Positions 1-5,558 of a DNA stretch of 9,325 nt are shown one piece after another (position 1 is the stretch's first letter; each line of letters opens with the position of its first letter). A program made the position numbers and the translations under genes. The DNA comes from Candidatus Nanoarchaeia archaeon. GTDB lineage: Archaea > Nanobdellota > Nanobdellia > Tiddalikarchaeales > Tiddalikarchaeaceae. The stretch is from assembly GCA_028704265.1 (NCBI GenBank), contig JAQVLH010000035.1, forward strand, positions 1 to 9,325. The letters run 5' to 3'. A model generated the notes under the pieces. It was given only the letters and a program-made list of their open reading frames with translations. It was not told where the DNA came from and did not search any database.

Positions 1-2
1 AC

Positions 3-131
3 AGCATAAAAAACAAAAAACCCGACACCCAAACAAAACAAGCAATCCTAAAAGCCTTAAATTATAACCTAAATATAATAATGAAAACAATCAAAATATT
101 ACTGAATCAAATGATTTCTACAAAGCCCTAA
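3..131 (+). CDS. Possible C-terminal tail of an upstream gene (partial, uncertain)
   Basis: The frame starting at base 3 is open from the window edge to a TAA at 129-131, giving 42 residues that end in NQMISTKP. The stretch KQAILKALNYNLNI loosely recalls the first helices of Fis/NtrC-type HTH domains (pattern AILxALxxNxxNI), but the recognition helix is not convincing, and the fragment could be the end of any gene or a decayed remnant. A second frame (base 2 to TAA at 65-67) is also open, so the reading frame is not certain. No start is visible because the window begins inside it. The stop lies about 12 bp before the TATA element of the next gene. Confidence 0.25.
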   Translation, partial: SIKNKKPDTQTKQAILKALNYNLNIIMKTIKILLNQMISTKP

Positions 132-143
132 TGTTAAGAATTC

Positions 144-154
144 TTTTTAAATAA
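144..154 (+). promoter_or_regulatory. TATA-box promoter of the ABC cassette (leaderless)
   Basis: TTTTTAAATAA is centred about 25 bp before the ATG at 175, so transcription should start at or next to the start codon. No Shine-Dalgarno lies before that ATG, which fits a leaderless mRNA. Confidence 0.6.
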
Positions 155-174
155 CTAAAAACATAAAATAATAT

Positions 175-1299
175 ATGAAAAAACTAATATCATTATTAAC
201 AATAATGCTAGCCTTAAGTGTAGGATTTAGTGCAGTAACAACAAAATTAGCAATAACAAATGTTGTATTATCTGATTCTCAAATCTATCCTAGCCAATCT
301 GGAACAATAAGTTTTAACATTCAAAATTTAGAAACAACTGATTTAACAAATTTAAGAATAATTCCTTCTTCGCAATTAATGTTAGATCAATCATTAATCA
401 CTATAGGGACTATAAAATCAGGGGATTCAAAATTTATAATCTTTACCTATACTGCTCCATTAACTCTTCAAAGCGGAAGCTATTCAATAAGTATTGAAGC
501 AAAATATGACAGCGGAGGCCAGCAATTAACCAGCCAATCAGGAAGCACTGTTGCAGTTTTAAGCTCCAATAATTTAATAATTGAGAATTATACAACTTCG
601 TTATTAATTGATTCATCAACAAATTTTAGCATAACTTTAAGCAATCAAGGAAATGATATTTTTAAAAACGTTTTTGTTAATTTAATAATGCCTAATGGGT
701 TTATTCCAGAAACTGGTTCAGATTTTTATATTAATTCATTAAATCCAGGAGAGTCAAAGACTTTTGTTTCAAAAATATTCGTTCAAAAAGAAATAGAACC
801 TCAATCATATCAATTTACATTGCAAGCTACATCAAATGATTATTCACTTGATTCAACAATTAATTTGTTAACAATTGGCGAGCCTAAAATATCTATTAAT
901 TCAATAAATGCTGATCCAAAAATAATTATGAAAGGAGTGCAGGAAACAATAAGTTGCCAGATAGAAAATCTAGGAAGCGCAAAAGCATATGGCATAAAAG
1001 CTGAATTATTAATCAATGATGAGTTTAAAGGAATAAAATCTGAAAATTTAGGAACACTAGACAGAGAAGATATAACAAGCGCAATTTTTGAAATAATAAT
1101 TCCAGAGAGCCAAAGTAAATTAACAGGTGATATAAAAATAACTTACTATGATGCTGCTGGTAAAGAATCAACAATAACTCAATCAATAGATTATGATATT
1201 TTAAGTGTTGATGGCTCAAGCACTTATTTAATAGTTGGAGCAGCAATAGTGGCAGTAGTTGCTTTCTTTATTTATAAAAGAATGAAGAAAAAGAAATGA
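175..1299 (+). CDS. Membrane-anchored three-domain beta-sandwich protein, COG1361-like, partner of the ABC transporter
   Basis: The 374-aa protein has a signal peptide (MKK plus a hydrophobic core to about residue 20). Three Ig/CARDB-like beta-sandwich units follow at about 24-128, 132-234 and 236-343. Each starts with a strand such as LAITNVVLSDSQIYPSQSG or ISINSINADPKIIMKG and carries an N-(L/Q)-G/E turn typical of archaeal S-layer-like CARDB modules (FNIQNLE, ITLSNQGN, CQIENLGSA). A C-terminal TM helix at about 351-367 ends in KRMKKKK, leaving the modules outside and a short basic tail inside. Proteins of this type (COG1361) often sit directly upstream of MacB-like permeases in archaea. 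This one overlaps the first permease gene by ATGA (1296-1299). By position it should be the extracytoplasmic adaptor or substrate-contacting part, playing the role MacA plays in bacteria but with an unrelated fold; this role is inferred. The leaderless promoter supports this start. Confidence 0.8.
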   Translation: MKKLISLLTIMLALSVGFSAVTTKLAITNVVLSDSQIYPSQSGTISFNIQNLETTDLTNLRIIPSSQLMLDQSLITIGTIKSGDSKFIIFTYTAPLTLQSGSYSISIEAKYDSGGQQLTSQSGSTVAVLSSNNLIIENYTTSLLIDSSTNFSITLSNQGNDIFKNVFVNLIMPNGFIPETGSDFYINSLNPGESKTFVSKIFVQKEIEPQSYQFTLQATSNDYSLDSTINLLTIGEPKISINSINADPKIIMKGVQETISCQIENLGSAKAYGIKAELLINDEFKGIKSENLGTLDREDITSAIFEIIIPESQSKLTGDIKITYYDAAGKESTITQSIDYDILSVDGSSTYLIVGAAIVAVVAFFIYKRMKKKK

Positions 1300-2441
1300 T
1301 ACAAACTTCATTAAAAAACTTGCTAAGAAACAAAGTTAGAAGCTTGCTAACTAGTTTAGGAATAATAATTGGAGTAGCAGTAATAATTAGCTTAGTAAGT
1401 ATTAGTGAAGGATTAAAGCAGGAAGCAGATTCGCAATTAGGCGGTGCTGAATATATTCAAATTTCAAATTCAATAATGGGAGCTACAAGCAATCTTAATG
1501 ATGATTTGCTAAAAAGATTGGATAAGATAAATGATATAGAAATCTATGCTAGTGAAATAAGTTTTTTTATAAAATCTTTCAATGGAAAAGACTTAAGCGC
1601 TACTTCAACAGTGGCTGCAGGAAACATTCAATTAATCCAAGGAATAGGAGTTGAGCCTGAAAAAATACCCTATTTTGAAAACGCTCTGCCTTACAACAAT
1701 AAATTGCAAGGAAGATTATTATTCAAAGATGAAAAAAATAGCATAATGATAAATGACAAGTTTGCAAAAGATGAAAATTTATTTATTGGAAATTCTGTAG
1801 AACTAAATGGCAGAAATTTTAGAATAGTAGGAATATTTACTTTAGAGACCAGCTTAGGCGCAAGCGGAACAGTAATAATGAATATAGATACTGCAAGGGA
1901 ATTATCTAACTATGCAGAAGATGAATTCAGTTCAGTTTATTTATTGCCAAAAATCGAAACCAAAACATTACTTTTAAGGCTAAAAGAAATATTTCCAGAC
2001 TACAGGGTAAGTTCATCCCAACAATCAGGACAATCATTAAATACTTTTTTAGGCACGTTGACAATAGCTTTATGGTTTGTAAGCAGTATCTCAGCATTTG
2101 TAGGAGGAATAGGAATAATGAATACAATGCTAATGAGTGTAATGGAAAGAATTAATGAATTTGGAGTATTAAAAGCAATAGGGTGGAAAGATGTGCATAT
2201 CACTTATATGATATTATTAGAAGCAGTATTGCTAGGAGTAACAGGAGGAGTAATCGGAACATTACTTGGCTTAATTGGGAGCTATATGGTTGAAGCAATA
2301 ACATCAATCCCAACAATAGTTTCTGCAGGCTTAATCTTTCAAGCAATGATATTTGCAGTATTTGTAGGAGTATTAAGCTCACTATACCCAGCGAGCGTGG
2401 CCAGCAAAATGAGCCCAGTAGAGGCGGTGAGATACGAATGA
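1296..2441 (+). CDS. MacB/FtsX-family ABC transporter permease (first copy)
   Basis: The 381-aa protein has the four-TM layout of type VII (MacB/LolCE/FtsX) permeases. A basic N-terminal helix (LKNLLRNKVRSLLTSLGIIIG) leads into TM1 at about 17-37. A large extracytoplasmic MacB_PCD-like domain spans about 40-245, and TM2-TM4 lie at about 252-277, 303-332 and 343-365. The FtsX core motif is clear: GIGIMNTMLMSVMERINEFGV at 271-291, followed by LKAIGW. The C-terminus YPASVASKMSPVEAVRYE is the family-typical coupling end. It is separate from its ATPase, unlike the fused bacterial MacB. Translation is coupled at both ends (ATGA overlaps at 1296-1299 and 2438-2441). It probably forms a heterodimer with the next gene product. 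Members act as mechanotransmitters or as exporters of lipoproteins, peptides or drugs; the substrate cannot be read from this sequence. Confidence 0.9.
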   Translation: MIQTSLKNLLRNKVRSLLTSLGIIIGVAVIISLVSISEGLKQEADSQLGGAEYIQISNSIMGATSNLNDDLLKRLDKINDIEIYASEISFFIKSFNGKDLSATSTVAAGNIQLIQGIGVEPEKIPYFENALPYNNKLQGRLLFKDEKNSIMINDKFAKDENLFIGNSVELNGRNFRIVGIFTLETSLGASGTVIMNIDTARELSNYAEDEFSSVYLLPKIETKTLLLRLKEIFPDYRVSSSQQSGQSLNTFLGTLTIALWFVSSISAFVGGIGIMNTMLMSVMERINEFGVLKAIGWKDVHITYMILLEAVLLGVTGGVIGTLLGLIGSYMVEAITSIPTIVSAGLIFQAMIFAVFVGVLSSLYPASVASKMSPVEAVRYE

Positions 2442-3559
2442 TAAAAATAGTTCTAAAAAATTTGCTAAGAAACAAAAGAAGAAGCCTGCTTACATTAATA
2501 GGAGTGATAGTTGGAGTGGCAGGAATAGTAAGCCTAGTAAGCATCAGCTTTGGAGTGGCAGAAAATGTTTCAGAAATATTAGATTCATTCCAGGGAATTT
2601 ATCTAATGGAAGCAGGAGCAGTTGATGACCAATACAGCAGAGTTGATGTAAGCTATGTGGATGAACTTCAAAAATTACAAGGAGTAAAATATACACTTCC
2701 CCAAATTTTTACAACCACACCAATCAAATCCAGCAAAGTAAGAATACCTGTAGTAGTATTAATAGGATTAGATCCTGAACTATCAAAAGATTATGAAGGA
2801 GCAGTATATTATCAAGTCAGCAATGGAAGAAAATTAAAAAGCACAGACAAGAACTCAGTAGTGATTAGCGAGAATTTAAGAAAGCAAATAGGTCAGCAAA
2901 TAGGAGGACAAATAGTGCTAAACAATGAGAATTACAGAATTATTGGAACATTTGAATCAGATCTGCCATTATTTGACATGATGGTTGCAACAACATTGGA
3001 TGTTGCAAGAAAAGCAGCCAGCATTGATGAAAACATGGTAACAATGATTAATCTAGTTCCCGAGAATCCAGATGATCAGGATAGATTAAAAGAAATAGTC
3101 AGCATTAGATATAAAGGAGAATTGCAGGCAATGGACATGCAGGAAAGCTCAGGGATAATAACCTCATTTATTGGAAATTTAAAAATAGCATTATGGGCAA
3201 TAAGCGGAATAGCAGGAGTGGTTGGAGGAATAGTAGTAACTAACACTATGTTAATGAGTGTAATGGAAAGGATGAAAGAATTCGGAATCCTAAAAGCAAT
3301 AGGCTGGCAAAACTCCCACATAATTCAAATGATAATAACAGAAAGCATAGTATTAAGCTTAATAGGAGGAGTAATAGGAGTAGGGTTTGGCATGGGCATT
3401 TCAGCTTTCGCAACATATTATTCTAATGTTCCAACAGTTGTCACAATAGATTTAATAATTCAAGCAATGTTATTTGCATTAGTCATGGGTATAGTTGGAG
3501 GAATCTATCCAGCAATGAAATCTGCAAAAATGAGTCCAGTGGAGGCAACAGTAGGATGA
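2438..3559 (+). CDS. MacB/FtsX-family ABC transporter permease (second copy)
   Basis: This 373-aa paralogue of the preceding permease keeps the N-terminal LKNLLRNK-RRSLLT motif before TM1 (about 17-37). A periplasmic-type domain of about 205 residues follows, then TM2 (about 245-270), the motif TNTMLMSVMERMKEFGILKA and TM3/TM4 (about 295-325, 336-357). It ends YPAMKSAKMSPVEATVG. The extracytoplasmic domains of the two copies differ much more than the membrane parts, which points to an obligate heterodimer such as LolC/LolE rather than a recent duplication. A good ribosome site, GGTGAG, lies at 2425-2430 inside the end of the upstream gene, about 8 nt before the ATG. The gene overlaps both neighbours by ATGA. 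Confidence 0.9.
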   Translation: MIKIVLKNLLRNKRRSLLTLIGVIVGVAGIVSLVSISFGVAENVSEILDSFQGIYLMEAGAVDDQYSRVDVSYVDELQKLQGVKYTLPQIFTTTPIKSSKVRIPVVVLIGLDPELSKDYEGAVYYQVSNGRKLKSTDKNSVVISENLRKQIGQQIGGQIVLNNENYRIIGTFESDLPLFDMMVATTLDVARKAASIDENMVTMINLVPENPDDQDRLKEIVSIRYKGELQAMDMQESSGIITSFIGNLKIALWAISGIAGVVGGIVVTNTMLMSVMERMKEFGILKAIGWQNSHIIQMIITESIVLSLIGGVIGVGFGMGISAFATYYSNVPTVVTIDLIIQAMLFALVMGIVGGIYPAMKSAKMSPVEATVG

Positions 3560-4251
3560 AAAAAGAAATAATAGTCACAAAGAAACTGTCAAAATATTAC
3601 AACATTGGGCAAACTAATGAAGTAAAAGCAAATGATGAAATAGATTTAATAATAAAAGAAGGAGAATTTGTAGCAATAATTGGCTCAAGCGGCAGCGGAA
3701 AATCAACACTTCTTCACATGCTAGGCTGCCTAGACACTCCAACAAGTGGTCAAGTAATTTTAGCAGATGAAGATGTATCCAAAATGGACAATAATGAATT
3801 AGCAAAAGTTAGATTAAAAAAAATAGGATTCGTCTTCCAAACTTTCAATTTAATACCTGGCATTAGCGCATTAGAAAATGTAACACTCGCATTAATGCCT
3901 TACGGGCTCAGTAAAGGCAAAGAAGAAGATGCAATAAAATTCCTAAAAGAATTAGGATTAGGCAAAAGAATAAATCATTACCCCAGCAGATTAAGCGGAG
4001 GAGAAAAGCAAAGAGTGGCAATAGCAAGAGCGCTCATTAATAACCCAAAAATTATTTTAGCAGATGAGCCAACAGGCCAATTAGACAGCAAGACTGGAAA
4101 AGAAATAATCACCTTATTAAGAACATTAAATAAAGAGAAAAAAATAACAATAATATTAGTCACGCATGATGAACTATTGCTTCCATATGTAAAAAGAATA
4201 ATAAGATTAAAAGACGGAAAAATAATAGAAGACACAAAAAACGAAGAATAA
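3556..4251 (+). CDS. ABC transporter ATP-binding protein, LolD/MacB type
   Basis: This 231-aa nucleotide-binding domain has every catalytic motif: an A-loop Tyr near 14-15, Walker A GSSGSGKS at 43-50, the Q-loop at Q95 (GFVFQTFNLIPGISALENV), signature LSGGEKQ at 146-152, Walker B IILADEP with catalytic E171, a D-loop near 176-178 and the H-loop H204 (LVTHD). The sequence GQLDSKT at 174-180 has Gln where the LolD/MacB group usually has Asn. GGAGG at 3541-3545 is the ribosome site, 10 nt from the ATG, and the start overlaps the stop of the second permease gene. It hydrolyses ATP on the cytoplasmic face to drive the two permeases. The stop codon abuts the stop of the convergent small gene, so any shared terminator must lie within one of the coding regions. 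Confidence 0.93.
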   Translation: MKKEIIVTKKLSKYYNIGQTNEVKANDEIDLIIKEGEFVAIIGSSGSGKSTLLHMLGCLDTPTSGQVILADEDVSKMDNNELAKVRLKKIGFVFQTFNLIPGISALENVTLALMPYGLSKGKEEDAIKFLKELGLGKRINHYPSRLSGGEKQRVAIARALINNPKIILADEPTGQLDSKTGKEIITLLRTLNKEKKITIILVTHDELLLPYVKRIIRLKDGKIIEDTKNEE

Positions 4252-4413
4252 TTAATCTTTAATCTTTAGCATTTTAGCCTGTTCGCCTGACCATTTCTTG
4301 TTGGAATTCTTTTTAATCCATTCAGCATATAAGTCAATCATTTCCAATCTTTCTTTAAAATTTCTTTTTCTTTCTTTCTCTAATTCTTTTAAGTCAATAA
4401 TAGGCAGTTTCAT
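4252..4413 (-). CDS. Small Lys/Glu-rich protein of 53 residues, function unknown
   Basis: The reverse strand reads ATG at 4413 to TAA at 4252. The product begins MKLPIIDLKELEKERKRN and ends GEQAKMLKIKD. It is mostly charged helix (KELEKERKRNFKERLEMIDLYAEWIKK) followed by NKKWSGEQAKML. I recall similar short proteins starting MK(L/I)PIIDLKELEKER in DPANN genomes, but I cannot confirm this here. A real gene is supported by a textbook ribosome site (AGAGGT at 4421-4426, 7 nt before the ATG), a TATA box at the right distance and protein-like composition in a region not otherwise coding. It has no membrane segment or signal, so it is cytoplasmic. It is convergent with the ATPase gene, the stop codons being directly adjacent. 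The 9-mer AGAGGTATT occurs twice, once at the ribosome site and once at 4432-4440 near the predicted transcription start. Confidence 0.75.
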   Translation of the reverse strand: MKLPIIDLKELEKERKRNFKERLEMIDLYAEWIKKNSNKKWSGEQAKMLKIKD

Positions 4414-4453
4414 TTCAAATACCTCTTAAACAATACCTCTATATTATAGCTTC

Positions 4454-4465
4454 TTATTTAAATAA
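4454..4465 (-). promoter_or_regulatory. TATA-box promoter of the 53-aa gene
   Basis: The palindromic TTATTTAAATAA is centred about 25 bp upstream (minus strand) of 4432-4436. It predicts a leader of about 20 nt that contains the AGAGGT ribosome site. Confidence 0.5.
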
Positions 4466-4491
4466 TTAGATAACTCTTCCTTTAATACTTT

Positions 4492-4497
4492 AAAAAA
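4492..4497 (-). terminator. T6 terminator of the structured RNA
   Basis: On the minus strand the RNA's closing stem is followed by TAA and then six T residues, the usual oligo-T signal for archaeal termination. Confidence 0.45.
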
Positions 4498-4591
4498 TTA
4501 TATTAGTCGCATCTGCAGCTACCCTACAAGCCATCTCCGGGTTTCGAAGTCCGGTAAGCTAGGGTGCTATCTTCTTCATCTACGACTAATA
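4492..4591 (-). ncRNA. Structured non-coding RNA of unknown family
   Basis: This stretch of about 90 bp is far more GC-rich than its surroundings and folds as nested stems. The 9-bp outer stem (4501-4509 with 4583-4591) is perfect. A second stem pairs 4517-4526 with 4560-4568, with one bulged base. The apical CCGG/CCGG stem (4537-4540 with 4551-4554) closes a loop containing TTCGAA. Between outer and second stems is an asymmetric internal loop of 14 and 7 nt. The minus strand is favoured because TTATTTAAAG at 4611-4620 lies about 25 bp from the outer-stem end, and a T6 tract (4492-4497) follows 3 nt after the other end. It does not fit a tRNA (no D-arm, anticodon arm or T-arm order). It lacks a clear RTGATGA/CTGA pair for a C/D box RNA, and an ACA end with kink-turn for an H/ACA RNA. 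No reading frame longer than a few codons crosses it. Confidence 0.65.
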
Positions 4592-4610
4592 ATAATAAAG
4601 GAAAAGAAGT

Positions 4611-4620
4611 CTTTAAATAA
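4611..4620 (-). promoter_or_regulatory. TATA-box promoter of the structured RNA
   Basis: TTATTTAAAG on the minus strand is centred about 25 bp upstream of 4590, the exact 5' edge of the outer stem. This spacing is the main argument for the strand of the RNA. Confidence 0.5.
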
Positions 4621-4679
4621 CTATTCTAATTCAAGCAAATGATTAATTTTGTCTAAGCCCATTGAATTCAATGTGATTT

Positions 4680-4687
4680 AAAAAAAA
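4680..4687 (-). terminator. T8 terminator after the 37-aa mini-gene
   Basis: Eight T residues on the minus strand follow immediately after the TAA of the small ORF at 4688-4690. The region is AT-rich, but a T8 abutting the stop is the arrangement expected of a short archaeal gene. Confidence 0.4.
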
Positions 4688-4801
4688 TTATTTTAATCTT
4701 TTCATTTGTTTTATCAATTCATTTTTGAGAAGATAAAACAAAATAATTATTGCCAGCTTGCGATAAAAAGGAGTCGAATTCGATTCCTTTGAAATCATCA
4801 T
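4688..4801 (-). CDS. Putative 37-residue single-pass membrane mini-protein
   Basis: The minus strand from ATG at 4801 (a second ATG follows at 4798) to TAA at 4688 encodes a product starting MMISKESNSTPFYRKLAIII. A hydrophobic stretch LAIIILFYLL comes next, then a basic tail KNELIKQMKRLK. This is the shape of a small single-TM protein. Support comes from context: TATTATTAAA (4828-4837) lies about 27 bp upstream, predicting transcription just before the ATG, and T8 follows the stop. Against it are the short length, the lack of a ribosome site and the lack of any recognised family. A 24-bp near-palindrome (4767-4790) lies within its first codons. A non-coding RNA on this strand is the main alternative. 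Confidence 0.4.
   Translation of the reverse strand: MMISKESNSTPFYRKLAIIILFYLLKNELIKQMKRLK
4767..4790. repeat. 24-bp near-perfect palindrome
   Basis: AAAGGAGTCG, AATT and CGATTCCTTT form an inverted repeat centred on GAATTC with a single symmetric mismatch (a G-U pair in RNA). As RNA it folds to a 10-bp hairpin with a 4-nt loop. As DNA it could be a dimeric operator. It lies inside the putative 37-aa ORF. Confidence 0.45.
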
Positions 4802-4827
4802 TGTTTATTTTCTTTTAAAACTCTAGA

Positions 4828-4837
4828 TTTAATAATA
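4828..4837 (-). promoter_or_regulatory. Candidate TATA box for the 37-aa mini-gene
   Basis: TATTATTAAA on the minus strand is centred about 27-30 bp upstream of the ATG at 4801, giving a leaderless or near-leaderless start. It is a weaker match than the other TATA elements of the window. Confidence 0.3.
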
Positions 4838-4891
4838 GTTCTAATTCAAATAAAACCCTGTAATTTTCTCTAAAAGAATAGTAATACAAAA

Positions 4892-4903
4892 TTTTTATAA
4901 ATA
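4892..4903 (+). promoter_or_regulatory. TATA-box promoter upstream of the NYN gene
   Basis: TTTTTATAAATA is centred near 4898 and predicts transcription from about 4923-4926. That is some 55 nt before the NYN start codon but only a few nt before an 11-codon ORF at 4928, so unlike the other transcripts here this one has a leader. Confidence 0.5.
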
Positions 4904-4927
4904 ACTAGTTATCTATTCATTTCTAAT

Positions 4928-4976
4928 ATGATCCCTAGCATTCCAGCTTGTCTGGGATGCTAGATGAATTTTTTTT
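4928..4976 (+). promoter_or_regulatory. Leader with 11-codon ORF, 12-bp hairpin and T8 tract
   Basis: ATG at 4928 opens an ORF encoding MIPSIPACLGC with TAG at 4961-4963. The same bases form a strong hairpin: CTAGCATTCCAG (4935-4946) pairs with CTGGGATGCTAG (4952-4963), 12 bp with one G-U, loop CTTGT. Five nt later comes a T8 run (4969-4976), and the NYN ATG follows at 4980. The arrangement resembles a bacterial intrinsic terminator or attenuator, a small RNA ending at the T-run, or a REP-like repeat that landed here. The hairpin and T-run are visible in the sequence; the regulatory role is inference. Confidence 0.45.
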
Positions 4977-4979
4977 ATT

Positions 4980-5558
4980 ATGGCTCAAAAAACTTTGATT
5001 TTTATTGAAAGCAATTATTTATATCTTTTAAGCAAATTTTTTAATACAAAAATTGATTTATTTAAATTTTCATATAATCTTGCAAAAAATGAAAATATGG
5101 AAATAAAAACAGTTTATTATTATACTTCACCTCCATTTCAAAACAATCCTCCAACATTAGAAGAATCAAAAAGGAAATCAGGCTATGATTCATTTATAAA
5201 TAAAATAAAGAAATCAAATATTATAATAAGGGAAGGCAGGTGTCAAAACATTGAAGGTTATAGAGAAAAAGGAGTTGATACTTTATTTACCATAGATTTA
5301 ATGAATATTTTAATTAATAATCTAAAAGAAAAAGATAAAATTACAAAAGTTATATTATTTACTTGTGATACGGATTTTGTTCCAGTAATTGAAAGAATAA
5401 AACAAGAAGGAATTATAGTAATTCTTTATTATTATTCAGACTTTAAAAGAAAATCAAAATTTTCAATGTCAAATCATATATTAAATGTTTGCAATAAAAA
5501 AGTATTAATTACTCAAAATTTTTTAAAAAAATCTGAAATTATTAAAAGTTTATTCTAA
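4980..5558 (+). CDS. NYN/PIN-like domain protein (DUF88, LabA type), putative ribonuclease
   Basis: This 192-aa single-domain protein matches the NYN order of acidic motifs. Strand 1 is TLIFIESNYLYLL (E10 and N12, where most members have D-x-x-N). Next come the KGVD motif at 97-100, D106 (FTIDLMNIL) and the strand VILFTCDTDFVPVIERIKQEG, with D130 and D132 matching the usual (S/T)GDSDF. These residues form the metal site of PIN-like nucleases, so an RNase role in RNA turnover or defence is likely, though Glu replaces the first Asp. It has no signal peptide or TM and is cytoplasmic. Strand 1 begins at residue 5, and an in-frame TGA lies five codons upstream, so the ATG at 4980 is the first possible. 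There is no Shine-Dalgarno; a T8 run directly precedes the ATG. The last 9 bp overlap the convergent gene. Confidence 0.82.
   Translation: MAQKTLIFIESNYLYLLSKFFNTKIDLFKFSYNLAKNENMEIKTVYYYTSPPFQNNPPTLEESKRKSGYDSFINKIKKSNIIIREGRCQNIEGYREKGVDTLFTIDLMNILINNLKEKDKITKVILFTCDTDFVPVIERIKQEGIIVILYYYSDFKRKSKFSMSNHILNVCNKKVLITQNFLKKSEIIKSLF

Noticed and set aside
1025..1246. Long minus-strand frames inside the ABC cassette genes (also at 2000-2203, 2200-2544, 3076-3321, 3978-4235)
   Set aside because: They are opposite well-supported genes and rich in Leu/Ile/Ser from reversed AT-rich codons; none has a promoter or ribosome site that I can see.
4501..4591. tRNA gene (TTCGAA loop resembling a T-loop and a 7-9 bp acceptor-like stem), including intron-containing or permuted forms
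   Set aside because: The TTCGAA loop is apical in nested stems, not next to the acceptor 3' strand; the loop is 8 nt, and no D-arm or anticodon arm can be drawn on either strand.
4745..4802. C/D box sRNA on the minus strand (ATGATGA at 4795-4801 looks like box C)
   Set aside because: The matching box D position reads CTGG rather than CTGA, no terminal stem brackets it, and the ATGATGA is equally explained as two start codons of the 37-aa ORF.
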